Part shown: positions 36,901 through 45,467 of the stretch, piece after piece
Numbering within the stretch: position 1 is the first letter of the stretch
Layout of the letters: each line of letters opens with the position of its first letter
From: a virus
Direction: 5' to 3' (one strand)
DNA: 48,508 nt
IMG/VR virus record: IMGVR_UViG_3300047557_000649
Span: 1-48,508 of that record
The notes under the pieces: model-generated
Seen by the model: the letters and a program-made list of their open reading frames with translations, nothing else
Databases searched by the model: none
What the model was told of the DNA's origin: nothing
Translations under genes and position numbers: made by a program

Positions 36901-39900
36901 GTAATTTTTGAGTGATTAAACACATCTGTATCTGATGTGCTGATATAACCAGTCTTTTCTAATGTGTAGAATAAGTTTGTTGGATTATTTGCTGAATATC
37001 CAAGTGTTAATGAAGCATTAGTAGATAATCCAACTGTACCAACTCCAGAAACAACAAAAACATCAGTGCTTCCAGTTGACACAAATTCATTTTTAAATTC
37101 AGCATCATAGAATAATTTGAGTTTATAACCCAGTAAAGAGGAATCTGAAAGATCAAAAACTAAATTATTATTATTAACTACAAATATTTCTGGGTTAATT
37201 GGTGAAATTTGATGGTTAGATCCACCAGTAGATCCTAAACTTACAATATTTGGTGGATATGTTACAGCATCATAGTATGTTTCTGACAGTTTAATATTAT
37301 TGTCATCAATTCTATAAACAAAGTATTCTCCAGTACTTAATCCACTTGAAACTGAATTAGAGTCATAAAATACTTTATCACCAGTTTTTAATCTATGAGA
37401 TGGTATTGTAATTTTATTTTCCGATAAGTCTACTGAAGATGATGAAAATCCTACTGGATCAATTAGAATTTTATTTCGTGATGAATTGTATTTGACCACC
37501 ACAGATCCAGAAGTTCCAATACCAACAGATTGGTTTGGTTCAACAGTAAGAGTAATTTCATCACCATTAGACAAATTGTGAGACGTTGAAACGGAAACCT
37601 GAGTTGTAATTTTTTGAACTGAACCAGTTACTTGAGAAAAATTAGATTCTAGTAAATAATCAAACTGATTGGAACCATTATTTACAAAGAATAGACCATT
37701 TGTATTAGTTGTAAGTCCGACTTGGGTTACAATACCAATGTAGTCTTTTGATTTGTTTATAATGTATACAGTTTGACTATTTCCACTGCTTGGCAAATTA
37801 AAAGTAGATCCACCAGATGAATTAGAAACTGTTAATCCAAGACCAGATGATGGTTTTGTTAAAACAACTTCTTGATTTGTTTTAAATGGGTGATTTGGTA
37901 AGTATATACTTTGCGTAGGTATGGAAACTACTTCTAAAAGTTCTCCTTTGGTATAATTTACCGATGTTCCAATACCTACAATGGTTCCTACACCAACAGA
38001 CTCCTTGGGGTTAAAATAATACTTATTATTTACTTTAGAGTCAAAATAATCTGATTGTACGGGTAAACTTAAGAAACTTGGAATCAAATCAACAAATGTT
38101 GATGCTGTATGTGCTGCTCCAGAAACACCCCTCTTCACTCTTAAAATATTTTTATCTGTAAATCTATTCAGAACAAACAGTCTTTCTGTTCCAATACCTA
38201 CACTACTTCCGATAGATATTGAATTTGGTATAGAAGAAACATAGATGTCTGTTACAACACCTGCTGTTGAATTAGAAGATATTTCTTTGTAAACTACAGT
38301 TCTTACTGTAGATACTCCCGCAATGTGAGAAGATGTTAAAGATCTTATTGATGTAGATAACCCAGATACTACAACATTATCACCATCATTTAAAGTGTGG
38401 GATGTAGAAATGTAAGCAGAAACTTGATTTGGATTGTCCCAAACAAAGACAACATTATTATACTGCTCAACTGTTGTCTGTAGACTTGTAATCTCTTTTC
38501 CTGTTAAAGTTCTGACAGAGGCACTTAATCCTCCACCACCAGTTCCAGTGTTGTCAAATGTTGCCGAATCACCGATCTTATAATCGCTACCTGCTTCAAC
38601 AATTTGGAAAGAATCTACTGATCCTTTAGTAACTGAATCAACGATTGCTGTTTGATCAACATATTCATTTGACTCAATAATAAAGTCATTATCAGCATAA
38701 GCATCAGATACTTTATATGGAAAAGTATTTCTGATTAAATTAGAACTGTTAAAATCAAAAGTATTTTGATTTATTAAGAAATTTTCTTGAATTGGATTTG
38801 ATCTGTAAGTATTTCCAATAAAATATGGATATTTTGGTTCTAGTTTTCCAGTTGAAGTATTTGTACTTATACCAACAAAATAAGCATATGTTCCTTCTGG
38901 ATATTCTGGTGTTCTACAAAATCTACCATTGTTTTCATCCAAATCACCAGAACCAGTGAATTTGTAATCATCAACAAAGAACCCTACCCCAAATCCAGAT
39001 GGTCTATCTTCTACATTTAAAGAAGAAGAACTATATCCTGTTTGAAGAAGTCTAATTCCAGAATTTTCGTCTGATGGATCACTGTATCCATATGGACCAT
39101 AAATTGGGTTTCCATCATATGCCCAACCAATAATAGGAGAGTGATCTAATCCATCATCTCCAAAATAAGTTTTACCAATATTTGTAGAATAACCAACTAC
39201 GGAATATTCTAATTGATCTCCAGAATCTCTTAAAATTTCTGACCCATATCTTTCAAAATTATTAATTGATATTCCTCTTATTTTTGGTTCAAGAATAGCA
39301 CCAGATCCTGGAGAGGTTATTGAAACCGTGGTTTTATCCTGAGTGTAGTTAACGCCAGAATTTAAAATTATAACTTCAGAAATATATCCATTTTGAACTT
39401 TTGCTCTTAGTTTTGCCCCAATTCCATCACCATTTACTTCTAAATCAGGAGCAGCATAATACTCCGATCCTCTACTTTGGATTTCAACTGATACTATTCT
39501 ACCGTCAACAATAATGGGTTTTAATTGTCCGTTTTTACCATTCTTAATAGTTAGAGTTGGTTTTTTCTGAAGGTTTAAAATTTCTGATCCATATCCACTA
39601 CCAGACTCATAGACATAAGCGTCAATAATTGATCCACGAACTACTGGAGTTGCTGTTACTACTCCAGTAGTTCCAGAATATTCAACATTAATATTTACTT
39701 GGATTTCTGGATATTCAAAATTATGATATCCAGATCCAATAGATCCAAATTTAATATAATTTTTTCTTGTATAATTTGAAGTTATAGTTCCACCAATGCC
39801 AGCATCTGCTAGTCTAAAAGAATCATTGTCTAATTTAATTACATAATATTGATTTGTCGTTGTTAATCCTGTTATTGACGTACCAGTCGTTGAATATACG

Positions 39901-42815
39901 ATCTTTTCACCACTATTAAAGTTATGATTAACGAAATTAACAGTTGAAGTAATCGTAGAAATTCCAGTTGGTTTTACAATTAATTTTCTGTTTTCATATC
40001 CATCACCAGGATTTATAACTTTGATAGACTGTAAAGTGTTTTTGGTATCATATATTCTAAACTTATGAATACCAACATTACTTGCTGTAGTAAATCCTAC
40101 AGTATTAATACCAACATAATAATCTGAAAATGTTTGGTATAGTTTAATCGTTGTTGGGTTGACAATTTGTGGATAATATACCGAACCACTTTGTAGAGTT
40201 TTATTTTGATCAGTATTTAATCCACCAAAAGTTCCAATACTGACAGGATTGTTTCCATTTTTATTATAGACAATTGGTTGACCATTTGATAGATTGTGAT
40301 TGTTTATGAATGTAATAGTTTCATTCGTAACATCAATTCCACCAGACTCTGTATTCAGTCTAGCATCAAAAGGCAACTCTCTGTATCTCTTTGAGAGAAT
40401 AGGTTCTAAAACAGCACCGCTACCATTTCCTCCAGTAACAGTGACAGAAATTATTTTTTCTATATCAAAATCTTGTGGATCCACATAAACTGCGGTCACA
40501 ATTCCACTTACAACTGGTTGAACAAAACAAGTCGTTCCAGAACCTGGGGTTGAAATTTGAATCGTTGGTGGATTAATTACATCATAGTTTGATCCAGTAT
40601 TTAAAATTTCTACATTTTCTATTGGACCATAATAGATTTTATCATCAGATTTATAATTTACAATTTCAACACCATTAATTAAAATACCAATAGGACCTGG
40701 AACAGTTTCTACTCCATATCCAGATTCAATATTTGCTTCTAAAGGAAACTTCTTGAGTAACTTCTGTGGACCTATTTTTTTACCGAAACTAGCATAAAGA
40801 GTAAATGTGTGACTTCCTGTTCCAGAAGAAAGTGGTTCAAATTCAACATAATCATCAATAGGAATAAATGATCTGGAAGAATAAAGTCTTATTTGGTTTT
40901 TATTAGTTAAAACTTTTACATAATAAATTCCTTCTGTTAATCCTGTTATAGCAGTTGTTTCTGGGGAGTAATATACAGCATCTCCAGTAATAAATGGTAC
41001 ATCAGAGTCAAAAGATAGAATAGAATATTTTAGAGTTGAAGCATTATAACCTTGAATTTTATCTCCAGTTGCTTCAGTTAGGGTCGCCTTAGAAATATTT
41101 TTAGTAATCTCATATGATGGCAGAGAGTTAGATGCCACATAAAGATATTCATCCAGATCATTATATACATTTTGAACATCAGAAGTAATTACGTTATTTC
41201 CAAACTCTAATTCTGCTCCAGAACTATATGCCTTATTTAAATTTCTTCTGATATCATAGGAAAGACCTACTACAGGGGTAAATCCTGCTAGATTATCTAA
41301 AAGTATTTCTTTTGTATTTTCATTGATATTTCTTACTACAGCATTAGAGACCACAACATTTTGAGTACCTCTAACTAAAACATCAACAGTATCAGATTCT
41401 TTTAAACTGGATTTATCAATGCTTGAAAGTAAAGTAAATGATGAACCAGAAATTGAATCTATTTGATAGCGTGAAGATGTATTGTAGATCCAGGAATTAC
41501 TAAAAATTTGTTTTTTAGTTTTGTTAACTTCTGGATTAAGAATATTTTCTCCCAGGTTCTTTACAAAAATTCTTTCACCTTCCGATGTGAGTTTAATATC
41601 AGAAATGGGAACAAATTTTGAAAGAACTCCAGTAATTCTTAATTCTACCTTTTTTGCCAGATCTCCATTTTCATAACCATAAATGACTTCATCAGATCTT
41701 AAATCTGTGGTGGAACTGATTGTAGAATCAATTCCTGTACAATTCAAAAATTGATTAACGGTTTTATTTGTATATGTGATAGTATCATTACCACAAATAA
41801 AAGTTCCTGTTGTACCAAATCCAATTGTTGAGTCAACAGTAATTACAGATGAACCGACAGAAACATTTCCAATAACCTTTGTTTTTCCTGGAATTGTAAA
41901 TGATCCTTCAATTAAATCTTTTTCATCAAATCCAACAAACAGACCTAATTTATAATAAGTTCTACCCTTTCTAGTAATAATTTCTACTTCTGATACAGAT
42001 GCCTGAGTATTGACATCTGTAGATTTTCTGATCGTCTGTCCAACCAATTTATTTGGATCACCAGAAATTCTTTCAGCAATTACAATTTCTCTTCTAATAA
42101 ATTGTGATGAAGATGGTTTTAATAGATATTGCTCAAGATCAATGACTTTTGGTGTGACTCCATATAGAATATTAAAAAGGATTCTAAAAGATTCTTCGGT
42201 TCCTTTTGCTTGATAGAATACTTTTGATTCTTTAATGAAGTTACTTACGTCCAGATTAGAAACAAAATCAACATTTTCTAATCCTGGAGTAAGAGTATAT
42301 TTTACTTTCTTATAAAACTCCTTTAAAAATAAAGAACTTAAATTTGAAACAACCGCACCAGAGGTGTGTGCTGCCGAAGAAGAAGTTGAGAAAACCAATT
42401 CTCCAGGTGAATTATCTGCGTGATAAGTTGTTATACCACTGAAACCACGAATACAACCAGTAAAACTATTTGTGGTTATTCCAGTGTATGTAATGATTTC
42501 ATCATCAATTTTAAACAGACCATACTGATTTGGAAATCCTTTGGTGCTGTTAACTACAATCACAGAATCTGTGCTTGTAATGCTTGATGATAAAGAAGTT
42601 GCTCCAGTAATTACCTCTGGAGTCAAGTTATCTAACTTTAAATATTGATCTAAATTATCTACAATATCAACTGGTCCACCAGAAAATTCTTGTGAAATGT
42701 AATACTGCTTTAAGAATTCTGACGCTTTTGGACTTTCTGATAGAATGAATTCTGGAAGTTGATTCTCAACAATTTGCTGTATTTGTACTCTTGATTCAAA
42801 CCCTGTTGCTATCAT
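30942..42815 (-). CDS. Giant baseplate protein, gp7-position, with YHYH domain
   Basis: 3957 residues, a quarter of the window. It lies between gp6 and gp8, the position of T4 gp7 (1032 residues). The N-terminus, ESRVQIQQIVENQLPEFILS then SPKASEFLKQYY, is characteristic of cyanophage large virion proteins. Residues ~85-150 have an IDDEIITYTGITTNSFTGC then IRGFSG...H module, repeated near 3070 (IDDEYMKIV...SRGFVGS...SHADG). Around 1205-1310 a YHYH-type domain reads DHSPIIGWAYDGNPIYGPYG and later GTYAYFVG. GSGY/GYGY-type repeats recur at about 730, 1000-1200, 2020-2130, 3260-3430 and 3690-3780. The rest is Ser/Thr/Gly/Ile-rich beta structure. No stop or frameshift interrupts the frame. gp7 is inferred from synteny, not from sequence similarity. 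Confidence 0.9.
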   Translation of the reverse strand: MIATGFESRVQIQQIVENQLPEFILSESPKASEFLKQYYISQEFSGGPVDIVDNLDQYLKLDNLTPEVITGATSLSSSITSTDSVIVVNSTKGFPNQYGLFKIDDEIITYTGITTNSFTGCIRGFSGITTYHADNSPGELVFSTSSSAAHTSGAVVSNLSSLFLKEFYKKVKYTLTPGLENVDFVSNLDVSNFIKESKVFYQAKGTEESFRILFNILYGVTPKVIDLEQYLLKPSSSQFIRREIVIAERISGDPNKLVGQTIRKSTDVNTQASVSEVEIITRKGRTYYKLGLFVGFDEKDLIEGSFTIPGKTKVIGNVSVGSSVITVDSTIGFGTTGTFICGNDTITYTNKTVNQFLNCTGIDSTISSTTDLRSDEVIYGYENGDLAKKVELRITGVLSKFVPISDIKLTSEGERIFVKNLGENILNPEVNKTKKQIFSNSWIYNTSSRYQIDSISGSSFTLLSSIDKSSLKESDTVDVLVRGTQNVVVSNAVVRNINENTKEILLDNLAGFTPVVGLSYDIRRNLNKAYSSGAELEFGNNVITSDVQNVYNDLDEYLYVASNSLPSYEITKNISKATLTEATGDKIQGYNASTLKYSILSFDSDVPFITGDAVYYSPETTAITGLTEGIYYVKVLTNKNQIRLYSSRSFIPIDDYVEFEPLSSGTGSHTFTLYASFGKKIGPQKLLKKFPLEANIESGYGVETVPGPIGILINGVEIVNYKSDDKIYYGPIENVEILNTGSNYDVINPPTIQISTPGSGTTCFVQPVVSGIVTAVYVDPQDFDIEKIISVTVTGGNGSGAVLEPILSKRYRELPFDARLNTESGGIDVTNETITFINNHNLSNGQPIVYNKNGNNPVSIGTFGGLNTDQNKTLQSGSVYYPQIVNPTTIKLYQTFSDYYVGINTVGFTTASNVGIHKFRIYDTKNTLQSIKVINPGDGYENRKLIVKPTGISTITSTVNFVNHNFNSGEKIVYSTTGTSITGLTTTNQYYVIKLDNDSFRLADAGIGGTITSNYTRKNYIKFGSIGSGYHNFEYPEIQVNINVEYSGTTGVVTATPVVRGSIIDAYVYESGSGYGSEILNLQKKPTLTIKNGKNGQLKPIIVDGRIVSVEIQSRGSEYYAAPDLEVNGDGIGAKLRAKVQNGYISEVIILNSGVNYTQDKTTVSITSPGSGAILEPKIRGISINNFERYGSEILRDSGDQLEYSVVGYSTNIGKTYFGDDGLDHSPIIGWAYDGNPIYGPYGYSDPSDENSGIRLLQTGYSSSSLNVEDRPSGFGVGFFVDDYKFTGSGDLDENNGRFCRTPEYPEGTYAYFVGISTNTSTGKLEPKYPYFIGNTYRSNPIQENFLINQNTFDFNSSNLIRNTFPYKVSDAYADNDFIIESNEYVDQTAIVDSVTKGSVDSFQIVEAGSDYKIGDSATFDNTGTGGGGLSASVRTLTGKEITSLQTTVEQYNNVVFVWDNPNQVSAYISTSHTLNDGDNVVVSGLSTSIRSLTSSHIAGVSTVRTVVYKEISSNSTAGVVTDIYVSSIPNSISIGSSVGIGTERLFVLNRFTDKNILRVKRGVSGAAHTASTFVDLIPSFLSLPVQSDYFDSKVNNKYYFNPKESVGVGTIVGIGTSVNYTKGELLEVVSIPTQSIYLPNHPFKTNQEVVLTKPSSGLGLTVSNSSGGSTFNLPSSGNSQTVYIINKSKDYIGIVTQVGLTTNTNGLFFVNNGSNQFDYLLESNFSQVTGSVQKITTQVSVSTSHNLSNGDEITLTVEPNQSVGIGTSGSVVVKYNSSRNKILIDPVGFSSSSVDLSENKITIPSHRLKTGDKVFYDSNSVSSGLSTGEYFVYRIDDNNIKLSETYYDAVTYPPNIVSLGSTGGSNHQISPINPEIFVVNNNNLVFDLSDSSLLGYKLKLFYDAEFKNEFVSTGSTDVFVVSGVGTVGLSTNASLTLGYSANNPTNLFYTLEKTGYISTSDTDVFNHSKITYVDSKYNNNYKVFGVGTTSFNVSLKEIPESLAYNTTNTDTLKYSTNSLTARGGVDSLQITFGGYGYKKLPTFVSIASTQGLNAKILPNSGNINRIDSVRIVDPGFEYSSDKTLRPEAFVSPVVSLINSDEITNIEVLYGGRNYTTAPDLIIVNPETGDQIVTGLLQSNLNGTSISNVNIVQSPKGLSAVEQSIVAINNSNGVTINTIQSSSSGIVTCVLVTPISGFSTSVFTVGEKIFVEGIQKYGNDGEGFNSSDYGYDFFTVSAYRNTNPAEIEFNLSGITTNAGIAKTSQNSYASIVKYDDYPRFRVTQTPSLFQVGENLLSLTGGQFISVDLIVTESGKDYIKVYGDYQLSLNETIKGSVSGSIATINDVIDNFGRFDVDYSLRQDYGWSDNIGKLDEDYQVLADNDYYQSLSYTVKSPIEFEELVNPVNRLLHTSGLKNFADTEVKSTSSVSIGSSTIDTISIFDILEEKRVDTINNYDLTIDVDVVDNKSKFLKLKSKKLADYIECRSNRVLKIDDISSQFSNSLSSLDQYVDLFIDEDYSRFLTQIRNPNNNDTQVVEIVVLKDSDNIFTFEKSNIFNTSEELVEITGNTDEFGNSSLRFTPLDPYDSDYDIKVFKNTFNTDLTGISTQSIGFVDLTGVNRIVSAGQTSEIISDNISNVNSYFASVEVTNNSTSEKNFVELYVTHDGTNSYFSEYYVDTGSDPVFSSNFIGTFTASINSGILYLNYENNTSDQVLIRSKVVGFGTTAAGIGTYRFKESGQIDGTERSIKLESNYTNVSTASTIVGFSTSEITSAKNIIRVSYGSTSAIHQILMMHNDENTYNTQYPFLSIGSTSGIGTFSTEYNGSNFNLIFHPDPSISSNLQIQSFSEIIYTESDLDNIAPDLLYGPVTESLSLIQYNALNGTRSNKTDFNLNYEGVPIFEKKFNPSNTSILEPSTGIFTIQDHFFNTGERLIYTPSSTFVGVAASAVGIGSTLNSVGIVTNILPSEVYAIKINKDKFRLSTRSDFASSGIYVTFTSTGSGNSHKLEMYKKLEKSLIDIDGIIQSPLSFTPINTILNNNGGQITNSSTVFEVTGITSIVPNNILKIDDEYMKIVSVGFGTTSVGPITGTGSVPLLEVSRGFVGSSSTSHADGSSVRIYSGSFNIVGNKIYFTDAPKGKNTILKDSSNLEYTRSSFDGRVYLRNDYTNNRIFDDISDRFTGIGQTYTVTVQGINTTGIQTGSGILLLNGIFQKPSTINNTGNNYSYIENVGVSSIVFTGITSSNGSIIKSTSDINQNQLPRGGVIVSLGSSGGLGIAPLVGASVTAVVGAAGTIVSVGLGTTDISGSGYRGTISIGVTESGHTGTAASITAVVGLGGTLAFTVVNPGSGYTNPTIQIPQPSYENLEVVGVSRLGVGATTATGTGLLLSVDVGASSTTGIGSTLFEVTSFKVTRPGYGFKIGDVFKPVGLVTAKNLASPLTNFELTVLDVFTDKMSSWEFGDFDFIDPIDDLQDGSRTRFPLRYNGQLLSFEIDSNDPESSLIDLNSLLLVFVNGVLQTPGDSYNFEGGTSFTFIVPPEPEDNISIFFYKGTTGTDSVTVSVNETVKVGDLVQVFKNNNYPGTIDQNLRTIYNIATSDKIETNLYVEQGIDETNFKPFSWTKQKVDKFINGENVYKTRDSIESLVYPTSKIIKNFSTTDTELFVDDAQFFNYEENTSSLVITSFGGLIVTGSSPVAAGITAVVSAGGTIQSLSIVSGGSGYVGSSVTVSISAPPSIGVGVGTTARATATITDGQITSTTITNPGFGYSQSAPPQVLTPLPSFTKEDINNITTVQGFSGIITGITTTSGTSGNPLALKFFLNATSFVGLQTGYPIYVFNTSVGSGVTSIDSNNSSVVGVGTTFLDNVYYVHSITSSGSNSEIVANVHSGSNIIGINTTGSTTSPIGKFSWGRLSGFSRSTSPISIGVTGFTIDSGLSTFPSIQRRDYGLRDSGALRKDLG

Positions 42816-42816
42816 C

Positions 42817-44724
42817 TTATATCCTCTTGAGTTCTCCGTTTAGATAATTTGATGTTACCTTAAATCCAATACCAGATATTTGTTCACCAGAAGATATGGT
42901 ATCCTTAACCATATTTATGGTGCTGTCAGCAACGCTAAAGTTTAGATATAGATCTTTTAACCCAATAATATCATTTGATTCTGGATATGCCTGAACCTGA
43001 ATGATGTTGTTATCTAAATCAGTAGAAGTTATGTTTATTGTTGTCAAAAGTATTTCCCCAGTCGTATAATCAACTGTTCCTGCCGACTTGATTACAACTC
43101 GGTTGGTTAATCCATTTGGATCTGGTTTAACGACAGATATTACTCCTGTCCCACTTCCATCCAGATTACCATTGGCATCTTTGTTTGGAACGTCTGTTAG
43201 ATACACTGTATCTGCTTCGCCAGAAATTCTAAATCCAGTGCTTTTAATATTGAACCCTTTAGAATTGATGTGGAACTGATTTCCGAAGCACAGTTCATAC
43301 TGAGCAAATTGATTGACTGCTGCTTTTAAGTTTCTTCTAATAACGACTCTGGTTATGTTAGAAGTAATCGCAGTATCAACATCATCAATAATTCTTACGA
43401 GTTTACTATACTTAAATCTTCCACCAAACTTATTAACATCTGTAGAAGATGCATAAGTTGTAAGAGCACTAGTGACTCTTGTTTTTAGATCATTGACATT
43501 GGATACTTTTGGTGAATCATAGTAAACCGCAGTATCAATCTCAACATAGAGAACTTTAAGATCAATAATAGACTGATTGATTCCAGTTAAGGAGTAGTTT
43601 TTAAGTTTACTCAGAATCTGTTGCTTATCAAAATCAGAAACATAATCACCATTTTTTGGTTTGATGCTGATCAGAACCGTTCCGAATTGTGGAGGATCTA
43701 ACTCTTCACCACCTACAACCGATACTGATTCTGTATTTGGATAAATTTGTTGAATAATAGACTCATAATCTCTCCCAGTGACTGCTCTGTACTGTGATGA
43801 GTAAAGTCTTGGAGCAAAATATTTGATTGAGTCAATGCTTTCAATTTCACCACCATTAGATGAGGATGCCGTGGTAAGGACAGAAACCGTAGATGATGGA
43901 ACTACAATTTCATCCGATGATCCTCTTAGTGATCCAGAGAAAGAAAACAGAGAAGCACCATTGCCATCTTTTCCATCGGTAACAATATAAGTTACGGTGA
44001 TTACTGTTCCGTTTTCTAATTTCTTTCCAAAAATACCATCACCAAATAGCAACTCATATTTTTCATCTTTAATTTCCTGAATCAGGAATGTTTCTGAAGA
44101 ACTGTCTAGATTTAAAATATTGTCAACTAAAGTGTATTCTCTACCAAGTCCAGTATCTGAAATTCCTTTTACATAAACGACAATTGTTGCCGTATCAATA
44201 AATGAATTATCTAAGATAAATCTCTGATCTAATGACCCATCAACGACGAATTGGTTACGAAGGAACGTTCCCTGATAAATGTTAATGTCACTAAATGATG
44301 CCACACCACCAGTTACAGTGGTCGTGATATTTTCTGGAATTGAAAAAGTATAAGTCGTGTCTTCAACGCCACCAACACACACTAGACCTGCCTGTAAGGT
44401 CAGTGTTGGACTTGTTGTGGTAGTTGGCACCGTTAATGAAACAACCGCTTTAGACGCCGTTCTAGAGCGTGGTACGTATCCAATATTTCTTGCTAACGAG
44501 ACAACATTTTCTCTTAAAGTCGCAGAGTCCAGGAAAGACTCATTCACGACCATATTGGAATTAAATGCCGTAATATAAGTGTTATACGCTAGAGTATCAA
44601 TTAATACAGAAAAGTTTGATCCTTCAAAATCAAAGTCTGTAAAATTTGAGTTCGCACGAAGATAATCCTTTATAGAAGTTTTGATCTGATCAAAATCTAG
44701 GTTGGTAAACTGTGTAAAAGGCAT
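42817..44724 (-). CDS. gp6: Baseplate wedge protein gp6
   Basis: 635 residues (T4 gp6 has 660). It forms the inner ring of the baseplate wedge and shares a core with gpJ/Mu gp47-type proteins. The N-terminus, MPFTQFTNLDFDQIKTSIKD then YLRANSNFTDFDFEGSNFSV and LIDTLAYNTYITAFNSNMVV, is diagnostic. The middle has FGDGIFGKKLENGTVITVTY, and VTGRDYESIIQQIYPNTESV is the other conserved block. It lies one base from gp25 and the giant gene, in the standard 25-6-7 order. Confidence 0.96.
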   Translation of the reverse strand: MPFTQFTNLDFDQIKTSIKDYLRANSNFTDFDFEGSNFSVLIDTLAYNTYITAFNSNMVVNESFLDSATLRENVVSLARNIGYVPRSRTASKAVVSLTVPTTTTSPTLTLQAGLVCVGGVEDTTYTFSIPENITTTVTGGVASFSDINIYQGTFLRNQFVVDGSLDQRFILDNSFIDTATIVVYVKGISDTGLGREYTLVDNILNLDSSSETFLIQEIKDEKYELLFGDGIFGKKLENGTVITVTYIVTDGKDGNGASLFSFSGSLRGSSDEIVVPSSTVSVLTTASSSNGGEIESIDSIKYFAPRLYSSQYRAVTGRDYESIIQQIYPNTESVSVVGGEELDPPQFGTVLISIKPKNGDYVSDFDKQQILSKLKNYSLTGINQSIIDLKVLYVEIDTAVYYDSPKVSNVNDLKTRVTSALTTYASSTDVNKFGGRFKYSKLVRIIDDVDTAITSNITRVVIRRNLKAAVNQFAQYELCFGNQFHINSKGFNIKSTGFRISGEADTVYLTDVPNKDANGNLDGSGTGVISVVKPDPNGLTNRVVIKSAGTVDYTTGEILLTTINITSTDLDNNIIQVQAYPESNDIIGLKDLYLNFSVADSTINMVKDTISSGEQISGIGFKVTSNYLNGELKRI

Positions 44725-44725
44725 T

Positions 44726-45127
44726 TTATCTTGTTGCCTCTAGGATAAATGTAAATTCTTGAGTCGGGAATTCCTGTCCAATAATGTCAAAGAATATGGT
44801 TGCCTCAAACTCATTGGTATCTGGTTTAGGATTTACCTCAACAGAAACGTTTTCAACTCTGGTTTCAAAGTTGCGTATCGCAAGTTCAATTTGATTTTGA
44901 ATGATTGAGGCAGTACCAAAATCAACAAACTCAAAAAGACTACTACGAACGTCAGATCCAAAAATTGGATTAAAGAACTTTTCTGTAGGAATAGTCTCTA
45001 CAATGTTCCTGACCGATCTTTTTATTGCGTTTTCGTTTCTTAATATCGGTAAATCCTTTGTGACCGGATGAGGTTCAAAGGATAAACTAATATCTTTAAA
45101 CGATCTAGATATCCTTTGTATTGCCAT
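44726..45127 (-). CDS. gp25: Baseplate wedge protein gp25 (lysozyme-like fold)
   Basis: 133 residues (T4 gp25 has 132). The sheath initiator and wedge component, conserved in all contractile injection systems. It contains LRNENAIKRSVRNIVETIPT followed by EKFFNPIFGSDVRSSLFEFV, with the EPR/NEXAI-like core, as expected. The fold is lysozyme-like but no enzymatic activity is needed. It has a TATAAATA late promoter 21 bases before the ATG and leads the gp25-gp6-giant transcription unit. Confidence 0.95.
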   Translation of the reverse strand: MAIQRISRSFKDISLSFEPHPVTKDLPILRNENAIKRSVRNIVETIPTEKFFNPIFGSDVRSSLFEFVDFGTASIIQNQIELAIRNFETRVENVSVEVNPKPDTNEFEATIFFDIIGQEFPTQEFTFILEATR

Positions 45128-45147
45128 CGGACAAAAGTTTCTTGCTT

Positions 45148-45155
45148 TATTTATA
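45148..45155 (-). promoter_or_regulatory. Late promoter core TATAAATA before gp25
   Basis: TATAAATA on the minus strand, 21-28 bases before the gp25 ATG and just after the stop of the 80-residue gene. Confidence 0.75.
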
Positions 45156-45157
45156 TT

Positions 45158-45400
45158 CTATTTCCAAGGTGAACCATAGGTTGGTTCAGTTCCATAACTC
45201 CAATCATCGTAATCCTCATCATTACGAATTTTCTCATGAAGTTCGGTTTGTTTTTTAAGATCATGCTTGGGTGCCAAGTCATGATAAATTTCTTGAATGA
45301 CTCTTTTTGGTTCATTTGAGTCATAATCAGTGATTAATTTTGTGGTTCCCCACATTTCTCTCATATAATTTGAATCTCTATCTACTGGTAAGTTAGACAT
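45158..45400 (-). CDS. Small acidic hydrophilic protein, unknown
   Basis: 80 residues without a known domain: MSNLPVDRDSNYMREMWGTT, then charged helices (PKHDLKKQTELHEKIRNDED) and a Trp/Tyr/Gly/Pro-rich end (DWSYGTEPTYGSPWK). It is soluble and probably partly disordered. A GGAG ribosome site lies 5-8 bases before the ATG, directly after a hairpin (45409-45429). It sits between speD and gp25. Similar small genes next to gp25 occur in cyanomyoviruses as I recall; the function is unknown. Confidence 0.8.
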   Translation of the reverse strand: MSNLPVDRDSNYMREMWGTTKLITDYDSNEPKRVIQEIYHDLAPKHDLKKQTELHEKIRNDEDYDDWSYGTEPTYGSPWK

Positions 45401-45408
45401 TTTAGCTC

Positions 45409-45429
45409 CTGTTTTAATGAATAAAACAG
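45409..45429 (-). promoter_or_regulatory. Leader hairpin beside the ribosome site of the 80-residue gene
   Basis: An 8-bp perfect stem (CTGTTTTA with TAAAACAG) and a 5-base loop end eight bases before the ATG at 45400; the last stem base is the first G of the GGAG ribosome site. It could influence ribosome access or RNA stability. There is no T run, so it is not a terminator. Confidence 0.45.
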
Positions 45430-45439
45430 AACTTTTATA

Positions 45440-45459
45440 AAGGAGGTTGCTATCTCCTT
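45440..45459 (-). terminator. Hairpin after speD, weak terminator candidate
   Basis: A 6-bp stem, AAGGAG with CTCCTT, and an 8-base loop lie 8 bases after the speD stop. The following minus-strand bases are TATAAAAG rather than a T run, so termination would be weak. The TATAAAAG itself is a poor match (6 of 8) to the late promoter core. Confidence 0.3.
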
Positions 45460-45467
45460 ATTTCTAT

